Program-made: the position numbers and the translations under genes
Source of the DNA: JAVBQJ01 sp031549115
GTDB taxonomy: Bacteria > Verrucomicrobiota > Lentisphaeria > Victivallales > Victivallaceae
Assembly: GCA_031549115.1 (NCBI GenBank)
Contig: JAVBQJ010000061.1
Span: 1-39,798, forward strand
Direction of reading: 5' to 3'
DNA length: 39,798 nucleotides
Shown: one piece after another, positions 1 through 7,068 of the stretch
Numbering within the stretch: the first letter of the stretch is position 1
How the letters are laid out: each line of letters starts with the position of its first letter
Notes under the pieces: model-generated
The model's input: the letters and a program-made list of their open reading frames with translations, nothing else
What the model was told of the DNA's origin: nothing
Databases searched by the model: none

Positions 1-393
1 CCCGCGCCTCCCCCCTACCCCTTTTTACCCCCACGGCGGCCAAAAAACAATTGGCCCCCCCCGAACACCCACCCGGTTTGGGGGGCGCGACCCCCTCAGC
101 GTGGCATTGCCGCGCCGTTCGCCGGGGGCGGCTTCGTGCCGCGCTCCTTGGTGCGAGCTGCGCTGCGCCAATTCCTAGCGGCACGGTCGCGCCTGACCGG
201 CGCTCCAGCCCGTGCGCGATCACCGGTGAGTAGTGTGCGGAGGACGCGCGACAACGGTTGAATCATGTTGAGTCCACATCCACGGTACACAGGCCGTCGG
301 TGGCGCGCCACGGACAACGGTATGACACTCCATGTGGCCGCGTCCTTTGCTGTCCTTTGCGTCCTTTGGCATGTGCGCACCCTGGACCTCACA
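1..393. other. non-coding GC-rich intergenic region
   Basis: No convincing gene is seen. The short open frames here have arginine/proline-rich translations, no recognisable domain and no ribosome binding site. The stretch holds homopolymer-rich sequence at 1-60, a hairpin of five G (81-85) and five C (91-95) around CGCGA, and the tandem repeat at 342-369. It lies downstream of the minus-strand GntR gene, so it is that gene's 3' flank, but no hairpin plus T-run terminator is evident. Confidence 0.6.
342..369. repeat. triplicated GTCCTTTG short tandem repeat
   Basis: Three near-identical 9-base units, GTCCTTTGC (342-350), GTCCTTTGC (352-360) and GTCCTTTGG (361-369), sit almost head to tail with one spacer base after the first. 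They are in non-coding DNA. The design of about 10-bp spacing and three units starting GTCC resembles the GTCCGTGT triplet at 33676-33703. Function unknown. Confidence 0.7.
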
Positions 394-1488
394 TCAGGGA
401 CGAACCAGACGCGGCCGGTAAAAAAGCTCGCGGGGAGCGGATTCCGGCCGCGTCATCTGCTTGAACAATAAATCTACGAGCAGCTTGGCGATTTCATCGC
501 CGTCTTCCTCAAAGTAACCGATCAACTCAAATGGCATTCCGAGCGGGATCTGCCGGCTGCGCAGGGTCAGGATCGGCGGCACCGGAATGCCGAGCTGGCG
601 CAGGCGGCCGACAATATAAACTGTCATGAAGTCATCCGGCAGAAACAATCCGTCGGGGCGTTCGGCTTCCGGCATGGCGGCGATTTCGGTCGCAAAGCCT
701 TCCCATCCGGCGATGAGCCCCTCGCGGTCGCCCTCCACCACCTGACAATTGAAGTAGCGAAAGCAAAAATAACGCTCCCACCCCTCCCCCATTCGCGGCG
801 CGCAGACCTCGCGGAACGCGGTAAGCGCTTCGCCGCCGGGGTCGGTTCCCTCCAGCAGCAGCGCGGGACGGCGGCACCCCGCGCGAAACATTTCCCGCAA
901 TCCGGCCTGGTACAGATCCGGCGTGGCGGACACCCGGTGCGGAATCGCCTCCCGGTCGCCATAGTAGCAAACCGGCACATTGCAGGCGGCGCACAACTCG
1001 AGTGCTTCGTCATCCAGCGGCACCAGCGAAATCAACCCGTCGAGCCGGCGGCATTCGATGCTGTGCTTAAGACCGGTGAAAAACGACAGACTGTCGCGCT
1101 CCTCCATCCGCGCCATATTGCGGACGAAAATCACCGGCTGCCAGCCGCGGTCGTGAAGCTGGATATTGATCGACTGCATCAATAAGGCGCCGAATGGAAA
1201 GAGCGGCACACGCATGCAGACGATGCCGATGTTGCGGCCGGGCGTACCGTCGGCATCCTTGTCGCGCAGGAAAACCCCTTTGTTGCCGCGAAGCTCCAGG
1301 AGTCCGCTGTCGCACAAGGCGAACACGGCGCGCCGGATGGTTTCGCTGCCCACGCCGAGCTTCCCGCGCAACTCCGCCTGTGACGGCAGCCGGTCACCGA
1401 CCATCAGGCCGGATTCCCGGATATAGCGAACCAAACTGTGCTTGACCATTTCGGTCTGTTGGCCCTGATTATTTTTGGATGCGGCCAT
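394..1488 (-). CDS. GntR-family regulator with LacI-type sugar-binding domain
   Basis: A transcriptional regulator of 364 residues. Residues about 14-77 form a GntR winged helix-turn-helix; the segment LPSQAELRGKLGVGSETIRR is typical of the recognition region. From about residue 85 (RNIGIVCMRVPLFPF) to the end the protein resembles the periplasmic-binding/LacI effector fold, the arrangement seen in AraR-type regulators. It should bind DNA as a dimer and respond to a sugar or sugar derivative. It is divergent from the glycosidase gene at 1625 across a 136-bp promoter region, so it most likely controls that gene and itself. The effector cannot be read from the sequence. The start at 1488 leaves a usual short N-terminal tail before the helix-turn-helix. 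Confidence 0.9.
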   Translation of the reverse strand: MAASKNNQGQQTEMVKHSLVRYIRESGLMVGDRLPSQAELRGKLGVGSETIRRAVFALCDSGLLELRGNKGVFLRDKDADGTPGRNIGIVCMRVPLFPFGALLMQSINIQLHDRGWQPVIFVRNMARMEERDSLSFFTGLKHSIECRRLDGLISLVPLDDEALELCAACNVPVCYYGDREAIPHRVSATPDLYQAGLREMFRAGCRRPALLLEGTDPGGEALTAFREVCAPRMGEGWERYFCFRYFNCQVVEGDREGLIAGWEGFATEIAAMPEAERPDGLFLPDDFMTVYIVGRLRQLGIPVPPILTLRSRQIPLGMPFELIGYFEEDGDEIAKLLVDLLFKQMTRPESAPRELFYRPRLVRP

Positions 1489-1624
1489 AAATACATTGTC
1501 TCCCGTTACGTTTTTTTAAAATACCATGGCAACAACGTTTTTGCAAGGTGCTTTTTTTCAGCTTGTCATCGGCGCGAAACGTGCTAAATTACAATCAATA
1601 TCAAATGAAACGAAGGATGCAATA
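1489..1624. promoter_or_regulatory. divergent promoter region, GntR regulator / glycosidase
   Basis: For the minus-strand regulator, TTGCAA (1541-1546) and TATTTT (plus-strand AAAATA, 1518-1523) are 17 bp apart. For the plus-strand glycosidase, TTGTCA (1563-1568) and TAAATT (1585-1590) are 16 bp apart, with TGC just before the -10. An AAGGA ribosome binding site precedes the ATG at 1625. No clear palindromic operator was found; ACGTTTTT occurs twice (near 1508 and 1534). Confidence 0.5.
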
Positions 1625-3538
1625 ATGTTTGGACAGGGAAATTTCGTTACCGGATGCAATTACTGGGCCAGTCACGCGGGGACGGAAATGTGGCACGACT
1701 GGCGTCCGGATATCGTCGAAGCCGACTTCGTCCGGCTGGAAGCGCTGCGGCTGCAAGTCGTGCGGATCTTTCCATTGTGGCCGAATTTTCAGCCGCTGCA
1801 TATGCTGTACGGCTGTAGCAATACGCAGCGCGAATTGTCGTGGCCGGATTGCCGGGAAGTGCCGGTGGACGCCGACGGCATCCGTTCCGGCGTCGATCCG
1901 GTGATGCTGGAGCGGTTTCGCTTCGTCTGCGACTGCGCGCAACGCCACCGGCTGAAGCTGGGAATCGGACTGGTGACCGGGTGGATGTCGGGACGCCTGT
2001 TCGCGCCTCCGGCGTTCGCCGACCGGAATTTGTTGACCGATCCTGAAGTGATCCGCTGGCAATTGAAGCTGGTAAAGCGGGTGGTCGGCGAATTCTGCGA
2101 TCACCCCGCCATCGCATTCTGGGGCATCGGCAACGAATGCAATTGCCTGAGTCCCGCCGACCGCCAGGAGAGCAACCTGTGGGCCTCGATCATGGCGGAC
2201 GCCATCCGGGTGGCGGACCATAAACGGCATCCGATTGCCGCCGGCATGCACAGCCTGGTGCCGGTTCCGGCGCTGGCCGGCGGCAGGGACGGCGGCTGGA
2301 CGATCCAGGACATGGGAGAAATTTTCGACGCGCTGACCACGCATCCCTATCCGGCATTCACGCCGCACGCGTCGGTCGACCGGGTGAACGGCTTCAAAAA
2401 CGTGTTTCACGCCACCGCCGAAAGCCATTTTTTCGGCGATATCGGGCACAAACCATGCATCGCCGAGGAACTTGGCACCCTGTCGCCGATGATCGCGGCG
2501 GAGCAGCCGGCTGCGGATTATTTGCGCAATACGATGTTTCAGTTGTGGAGCCATGACTGCGAGGGGCTGCTGTGGTGGTGCGCGTTCGACCAGCTGGAGC
2601 TGGAACGGCCGCCGTACCGCTGGTGCGCGCTCGAACGCGAACTCGGATTGATCCGCAACGACGGTTCGGTCAAGCCGGTCGGCGAAGTAATGCGGGAATT
2701 CGCCGGCTTTCTCGAACACCTGCCGTTCGAACGGCTGCCGCGCTTCCGTACCGACGCGGTCTGCGTCCTCACCGAAGGGCAAGATTCGTGGCGGGCGGCG
2801 TGGGGCGCATGGTGCCTGGCCAAACAAGCCGGATTCGACTTGGAATTCCAATACTGCGACGAAGCCCTGCGCGAAGCCGATCTCTATCTGGTTCCGTCGG
2901 TGGCCGGAATGACTGCATTGCCGCGCCCCCTGAGTCAAGCATTGCTGGAGCGGGCGCGGGCGGGAGCCACAGTTTATTTTTCGCACGACAATGCGCTGTT
3001 GTCCCCGTTCGAACCGGCGTTCGGCGTGGAAGCACTCGGACGTACCGTCGTTCCCGGCGAAGCCGTGCTGCGGTTTGAAGCGGAAACTCTGCCGGTATGC
3101 TACGACTGCCATCTGCAGTTGCGCGCCACCACCGCCGAGGTGCTGGCGACGGAGGCCGACGGCAATGTCGTATTGGCATGCAACCGCTATGGCGCCGGAA
3201 TGATTTATTTTTTGAGCGTGCCGCTGGAAAAACACTTCATCGAGACACCGCAAAGCTGGAATACGCCTTATTGGAAGTTCTATTCCAGGATCGCGAAAAA
3301 GCAACTGGCGCGGCGCCTCTTTCACTCCGGCAATCCGCTGGTCACGGCGACCGAACACCACTTCGATTCCACGCACGCTGCCGTCGCGGTCGTCAACAAC
3401 TCCGATGCGCCGGCAGCGTGCAACGGCTTCCGGTGCCGGGACGGCGTGCGGGTCACCGGCATCTATCCGGCGGGGCTCTCCGAACTCGTACCGGCGACCG
3501 GCATGGTGCTTCTGCTCGAAACCGGGCCCACGGCGTAA
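1625..3538 (+). CDS. intracellular glycoside hydrolase, clan GH-A (GH5/GH42-like)
   Basis: A 637-residue enzyme without a signal peptide. The first about 370 residues look like a TIM-barrel retaining glycosidase: FWGIGNEC carries a Glu (E171) in the usual acid/base place at the end of strand 4, and CIAEELGTL carries E281/E282 where the nucleophile is expected. A later region (about 380-540, TDAVCVLTEGQDSWRAAWG to VLACNRYGAGMIYFLSVPLE) resembles the amidotransferase-like domain of GH42-type enzymes, followed by a small beta domain. The frame is open up to 1526, but the ATG at 1625 is preferred: AAGGA sits 8-12 bp before it, the TNY motif follows within ten residues, and the upstream part overlaps the promoter. 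Substrate unknown; a beta-linked oligosaccharide imported into the cell is likely. Confidence 0.8.
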   Translation: MFGQGNFVTGCNYWASHAGTEMWHDWRPDIVEADFVRLEALRLQVVRIFPLWPNFQPLHMLYGCSNTQRELSWPDCREVPVDADGIRSGVDPVMLERFRFVCDCAQRHRLKLGIGLVTGWMSGRLFAPPAFADRNLLTDPEVIRWQLKLVKRVVGEFCDHPAIAFWGIGNECNCLSPADRQESNLWASIMADAIRVADHKRHPIAAGMHSLVPVPALAGGRDGGWTIQDMGEIFDALTTHPYPAFTPHASVDRVNGFKNVFHATAESHFFGDIGHKPCIAEELGTLSPMIAAEQPAADYLRNTMFQLWSHDCEGLLWWCAFDQLELERPPYRWCALERELGLIRNDGSVKPVGEVMREFAGFLEHLPFERLPRFRTDAVCVLTEGQDSWRAAWGAWCLAKQAGFDLEFQYCDEALREADLYLVPSVAGMTALPRPLSQALLERARAGATVYFSHDNALLSPFEPAFGVEALGRTVVPGEAVLRFEAETLPVCYDCHLQLRATTAEVLATEADGNVVLACNRYGAGMIYFLSVPLEKHFIETPQSWNTPYWKFYSRIAKKQLARRLFHSGNPLVTATEHHFDSTHAAVAVVNNSDAPAACNGFRCRDGVRVTGIYPAGLSELVPATGMVLLLETGPTA

Positions 3539-3553
3539 TGCAATCTTTGCGCC

Positions 3554-4111
3554 TCAATATTTCGGAGTATGCATTGCGGTCAGCAGACGCACGGTCTGGT
3601 CTTTGGAGCAATATCCGCGCACACGGGTGCCGGCGGGAACATAAAAGGCATCGCCGCACATGATTTCCGTCGGCGGCTCTTCGCCGATTTCAACCGTCAT
3701 GGCGCCGCTGAGGACGTAACCGGCCATATCGCTCTCGATCACCTCGAACTCGGGCAGCTTCCCGTTGCGGTGAAAGATTTCATCCATCAGCTCCATTTTC
3801 ACATCTTCCCGCCGGGGCAGCACAAAGGTGTATTCGCGATTGGCGTCGTTCACCGTCTTCATCCCGCCTTTTTGGAAAATGTAGGGATGATCGTTGCTTT
3901 CGGTATCGGCGAAAAAAGTAGCCAGATCGGTGCCCAGCGCCAGCAGAATTTTCCGCAGCGAGGTCAACGTCGGGGAAACCGTGTCCTTTTCCACCGAAGA
4001 CACATAACTGACCGCCACATCGGCATCGCGCGCCAGTTGCCGCAATGAAATGTTGCTGCGCAGCCGTAAATTCCGGATCCGGGCGCCGATTTTCGGGGTT
4101 TCGCGTTCCAT
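3554..4111 (-). CDS. XRE-family regulator with C-terminal cupin domain
   Basis: A 185-residue regulator. Residues about 8-65 are an XRE/Cro-type helix-turn-helix (ARIRNLRLRSNISLRQLARD, then VSYVSSVEKDTVSPTLTSLR). Residues about 110-180 are a small cupin barrel (GYVLSGAMTVEIGEE, CGDAFYVPAGTRVRGYC). This is the SutR/PuuR-like architecture, in which the cupin is thought to sense a small metabolite. It is divergent from a ManA-like cupin gene at 4303, and the shared control region contains repeated GAACAC boxes inside both promoters, so auto-control and control of 4303 are likely. Its stop is 15 bp from the convergent stop of the glycosidase at 3538. Effector unknown, perhaps a sugar or sugar phosphate handled by the neighbour. 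Confidence 0.9.
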   Translation of the reverse strand: MERETPKIGARIRNLRLRSNISLRQLARDADVAVSYVSSVEKDTVSPTLTSLRKILLALGTDLATFFADTESNDHPYIFQKGGMKTVNDANREYTFVLPRREDVKMELMDEIFHRNGKLPEFEVIESDMAGYVLSGAMTVEIGEEPPTEIMCGDAFYVPAGTRVRGYCSKDQTVRLLTAMHTPKY

Positions 4112-4302
4112 AAAGCGTATTCCTTTGATTCAATTTACGATCAAGGTGTTCTCTTTGTACTATAATATAGAACACTACAAACAGAAATACAACTTGTTTC
4201 AGAAAAAATTGTCACTTTTTCTGTAACCGGCATTGACAAAAGAACACTTGTTTGCTATAATGTACATAAGAACTCTTATTTCTTCAAACAAGGAGGTCGA
4301 AC
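4112..4302. promoter_or_regulatory. divergent promoters with GAACAC operator boxes
   Basis: Plus promoter: TTGACA (4233-4238), 17 bp, TATAAT (4256-4261), preceded by TGC. Minus promoter for the XRE-cupin gene: TTGTAT (plus coordinates 4187-4192), 17 bp, TATATT (4164-4169). A GAACACT box lies inside the spacer of each promoter, at 4242-4248 and 4170-4176. An inverted GTGTTC copy at 4146-4151 and a variant GAACTCT at 4270-4276 flank them. Between the promoters is an 8-bp inverted repeat, CAGAAAAA (4200-4207) and TTTTTCTG (4216-4223). A strong AAGGAGG site precedes the ATG at 4303. The most likely reading is that the XRE-cupin protein binds the GAACAC boxes and blocks both promoters. Confidence 0.7.
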
Positions 4303-6105
4303 ATGCCGTTGTATGAGTCGAAGAAGAACGCGGAAAACCGGATCGCCATTCCCGACACGGAACGGTCGAAGATCGTTTCCGGCAGCGCGGAGGTGATTGC
4401 AAGACTGGCGCAAATAATTTCCGGCCAGGAAGTGATACGTGTCGCCTTTGACGGCTGGTACGATATCGACTGGCCGGCGATCATCGGGGAATTGCGTAAA
4501 CAATGCCGCTTTGACGCCATTGCCGCGACCTCGCTTTACCGCGGTCAAGAGCAGATTGCGGCGTATCGCCGCCAATTCACCGAGACCGACGATCCGGGCT
4601 TCGGCGTGGTCAATACCGACGGACACATCATCGATCTGATCGATGCCGAAAAACTCTCCACGCTGGCGGAACGGCTGAAGTGTACGACAAAGAGTACAGT
4701 TGTTTTCGGCTGCGGCGCGGCGATTCCGGAATTGGCCGGCTGCTTTGATCTGGTGTTTTACTTCGACAAAACCCGCCAGCCGATTCTCTGGGAGATGTGG
4801 GACGGCAAGCTGGTGCCGTTCGGCTGCGACGCACCGGACCGGGATTATTTCTGGAAATCGTACTACTATTGCGATTACTATTTACTGGACCGGCAGAAGG
4901 AATTCTGCTACGACCGGATGGACTACTACGTCGAAGGCATCTCCTTCGACACGCTGAAGCTGCTGCCGAAAAGCGCGTACGATTGTGTCATCCGGACCAT
5001 GCTGGAGTATCCGGTCAAAGAGGTGCCGATCTATCAACCGGGCCCATGGGGCGCCTACCGTTACAAAGACCTGTTCGAAGTTCCGGGACTCGAATGCAAC
5101 GCCTGGAATGAGCTTGCCGGTCCCGAATTGAGCATGCTGGTGGACCTGGGCGACGGGTTGGTGCTGAATATGCCGACGATGAACCTGATGCAGTACGCCG
5201 AACGCTTCGTCGGCAAATACATCGCGGAAACCTATCCCGCGTTGTTTCCGCTGGATATCTGGCTCGACGACGGCTACTTTCCGAAACCGGAAAAGGCGGA
5301 ACGGATCAGCATGCCGATGCACAACCACCCCAGCACCGATTACATCAAGCGCCACTTCAAAGAGCCGCTCGGCCGCTATGAAACCTATTACATCGCCGAA
5401 GCTTACGAGGGCGCCAACACCTGGCTCGGGTTCAAAGACGACGCGGATCTGGAAGAATGGGAGCGTTTGGTGCGCGAATCGAACAACCGCAAGGAAATTC
5501 CGAACTGGAAGGATTTCATCGCCAATCACGAAAGCAACGTCGGCGACCTCTATCTGATCCCTCCGGGGACGACCCACGGACATGGCGGCAATCAGATGGT
5601 GCTGGAAATGGACACCTGCCCGAGCGTGGCGGCGACCGAGTACAGCTTCTTCACCTACGACTTCGCCCGCCCCAGCTGGGACGACAGCACCAAAACGATG
5701 ACCGGGCAACCGGTGAAAATGCACCTGGAACACGGTTTTGACAACGACAAGTGCGTCCGGGAGAGCTGGGCGAAAAAACACCTGTTGGCCAAGCCCAAGG
5801 TGCTGAAATGGACGCGCGATTACCAGCATGACATCTACAGCTCCGATGCCAGAATGCCGTTTGAAATCGAGCGTTTCCACTTCTCGACCTTCGCGGAAAA
5901 CGACACCGCCGGGAAGTTCATGCACATCGTCACTCTGACCGTCGGCGACCAGGTGACGATCCGGTCGAAAAAGAATCCGTCGCGTTCGATGGAGCTGCTG
6001 AAATTCCAGTCCGCGATCATTCCCGCCTCGTTCGGAGAATATGAGGTTCTCAGCTCCGGCAACGCCTTCAAAACCCTGGTGCTCCTCCGTTGGAAGAAAG
6101 GATAA
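4303..6105 (+). CDS. ManA-like class I mannose-6-phosphate isomerase family protein, long form
   Basis: A 600-residue cytoplasmic protein with an atypical N-terminal half and a class I phosphomannose-isomerase-like cupin half. Candidate metal ligands are H340 and H342 in MPMHNHPSTDYIKRHF, E360 in ETYYIAEA, and H425/H427 in LIPPGTTHGHG; they follow the order of the ManA zinc site. Residues about 30-200 (VIRVAFDGWYDIDWP; STVVFGCGAAIPELAGCFDL; VFYFDKTRQPILWEMWDGK) look like a nucleotide- or sugar-kinase-type alpha/beta domain, but no P-loop is visible. The protein is about 200 residues longer than standard ManA, matching long-form relatives seen in anaerobes. It probably interconverts a hexose phosphate or related sugar. 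It is divergent from the XRE-cupin regulator, and a strong ribosome binding site sets the start. Confidence 0.7.
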   Translation: MPLYESKKNAENRIAIPDTERSKIVSGSAEVIARLAQIISGQEVIRVAFDGWYDIDWPAIIGELRKQCRFDAIAATSLYRGQEQIAAYRRQFTETDDPGFGVVNTDGHIIDLIDAEKLSTLAERLKCTTKSTVVFGCGAAIPELAGCFDLVFYFDKTRQPILWEMWDGKLVPFGCDAPDRDYFWKSYYYCDYYLLDRQKEFCYDRMDYYVEGISFDTLKLLPKSAYDCVIRTMLEYPVKEVPIYQPGPWGAYRYKDLFEVPGLECNAWNELAGPELSMLVDLGDGLVLNMPTMNLMQYAERFVGKYIAETYPALFPLDIWLDDGYFPKPEKAERISMPMHNHPSTDYIKRHFKEPLGRYETYYIAEAYEGANTWLGFKDDADLEEWERLVRESNNRKEIPNWKDFIANHESNVGDLYLIPPGTTHGHGGNQMVLEMDTCPSVAATEYSFFTYDFARPSWDDSTKTMTGQPVKMHLEHGFDNDKCVRESWAKKHLLAKPKVLKWTRDYQHDIYSSDARMPFEIERFHFSTFAENDTAGKFMHIVTLTVGDQVTIRSKKNPSRSMELLKFQSAIIPASFGEYEVLSSGNAFKTLVLLRWKKG

Positions 6106-6114
6106 GCGGAACAT

Positions 6115-6290
6115 TTCCGGCAAACAATCAAAAAAAACGACATTTTCCATGCATCTTCAATTGACAAGCCAATATTGTTTGCTAGAATAAAGTAGAATTC
6201 TCCGTAGTATTTTTCAGTGAAACATACAGTATCTTTTTGCCGACAACGGTTGTTCACGGACCAAAAAGATCAAAGCGAAAAGGGGAAATC
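6115..6290 (+). promoter_or_regulatory. promoter and conserved leader of pseudopilin unit 1
   Basis: TTGACA (6161-6166) and TAGAAT (6183-6188) are 16 bp apart, with TGC before the -10. The 9-base arms GCAAACAAT (6120-6128) and ATTGTTTGC (6174-6182) are perfect inverted copies 54 bp apart centre to centre, one upstream of the -35 and one abutting the -10: looping-operator geometry. The leader of about 95 bases contains the 11-bp palindrome ACAACGGTTGT (6243-6253) and ends in AGGGGAAATC before the ATG. The whole region recurs at 11014-11190. Confidence 0.7.
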
Positions 6291-6400
6291 ATGAAAAAGC
6301 TCTTCACTTTAATTGAATTACTTGTCGTCATAGCGATCATAGCCATCCTCGCCAGCATGCTTTTGCCGGCATTGTCGCGGGCACGGGCCGCTGCCCAGGC
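6161..6400 (+). repeat. 240-bp promoter-leader-prepilin direct repeat, copy 1
   Basis: Matches 11061-11300 at a constant offset of 4,900 bp, with 13 mismatches and no gaps counted by eye (about 95% identity). It spans the -35, the -10, the untranslated leader and the first about 36 codons of the pseudopilin gene. Similarity fades upstream (about 6115, after a 1-base gap) and stops sharply downstream after the AAAQA codons. Confidence 0.95.
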
Positions 6401-7028
6401 TATCTCCTGCCTGAGCAATCTGCGGCAAATCGGCCTTGCGGAAGTACTTTATGGAAATGATAACGACTCCTACTTCTCGCAATCCGGCTCGCTCGAGTTG
6501 TGGTTGACCGGAGCCAGTGGACTCAATCGAAGCTACGGCGGCCCCAAGCCGGCGGTGTTTGCTCCGATTGTGCAATATATTGTCGGCGCGGCGTACACGG
6601 GAGCGGACAATCCAACTGAAATTGACCCGTTTTTTGCGCAGATGGTGAAAATTACGGCTTGCGCCGCGGCAATTCCGCAGGTTCCGATTGTTTACAACAA
6701 CACTCCAGCGCATTATTATTCGAATGGAACAACCTATATGTTGAACCAGATCACGCAGGATTATAATTGGGGGACCGAGCCATTTACCTCTCAAATGAAA
6801 ATGATCGTATCGGAACCGACCCGGGCAATCATGCTGTCGGAAAAATTCGACACCGGTTTTTCTCACGGCAGAGGGGCCGCCGTGCAGATCAATCAGGCTT
6901 TTGTTGACGGACATGCCGAAGCGAAGCGGTACGACAGCATTTATCAGGCCAATTACGATGATGAGTTTGGATGGTTCCGCGCTACTTCGCCCGGCTACCG
7001 CCAGTTTAGAGCATGGCACGGCAAGTGA
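6291..7028 (+). CDS. pseudopilin (type IV pilin-like, DUF1559-style), unit 1
   Basis: A 245-residue protein starting MKKLFTLIELLVVIAII. Residues 1-4 are the basic leader, F5 would be the first mature residue and E9 the conserved Glu at +5, followed by a hydrophobic helix to about residue 28 and a globular domain. The leader ends in Leu rather than the usual Gly. Near the C terminus SHGRGAAVQINQAFVDGHAE is a variant, with a longer gap, of the H-X9-DG motif common in these families. The ATG at 6291 is chosen because it follows AGGGG and starts the pilin signature; an upstream ATG in frame at 6237 lies inside the conserved leader. It is followed by two exported beta-helix genes and is likely the first gene of that operon. 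Confidence 0.9.
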   Translation: MKKLFTLIELLVVIAIIAILASMLLPALSRARAAAQAISCLSNLRQIGLAEVLYGNDNDSYFSQSGSLELWLTGASGLNRSYGGPKPAVFAPIVQYIVGAAYTGADNPTEIDPFFAQMVKITACAAAIPQVPIVYNNTPAHYYSNGTTYMLNQITQDYNWGTEPFTSQMKMIVSEPTRAIMLSEKFDTGFSHGRGAAVQINQAFVDGHAEAKRYDSIYQANYDDEFGWFRATSPGYRQFRAWHGK

Positions 7029-7068
7029 TTCCTTTAAAAAAACTTTTGCGGAATGGAGCCTTTTAATC

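Noticed and set aside
342..369. CRISPR array
   Set aside because: Units of 9 bases with no spacers and no cas genes; a simple tandem repeat. The same applies to 33667-33705.
96..392. 98-codon minus-strand small gene downstream of the GntR gene
   Set aside because: Arg/Ala-rich translation with no motif; it covers the tandem repeat and lacks a ribosome binding site.
1601..3376. 591-codon minus-strand open frame
   Set aside because: Antisense to the glycosidase with clear active-site motifs; low-complexity translation.
6106..6117. Intrinsic terminator after the ManA-like gene
   Set aside because: CGGAA-CAT-TTCCG can fold, but it is short and is followed by A-rich, not T-rich, sequence.
6237..6290. 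Upstream ATG (6237) as pseudopilin start
   Set aside because: It lies in the conserved leader and would add 18 charged residues before the pilin leader; the homologous gene at 11191 has no matching in-frame ATG there.
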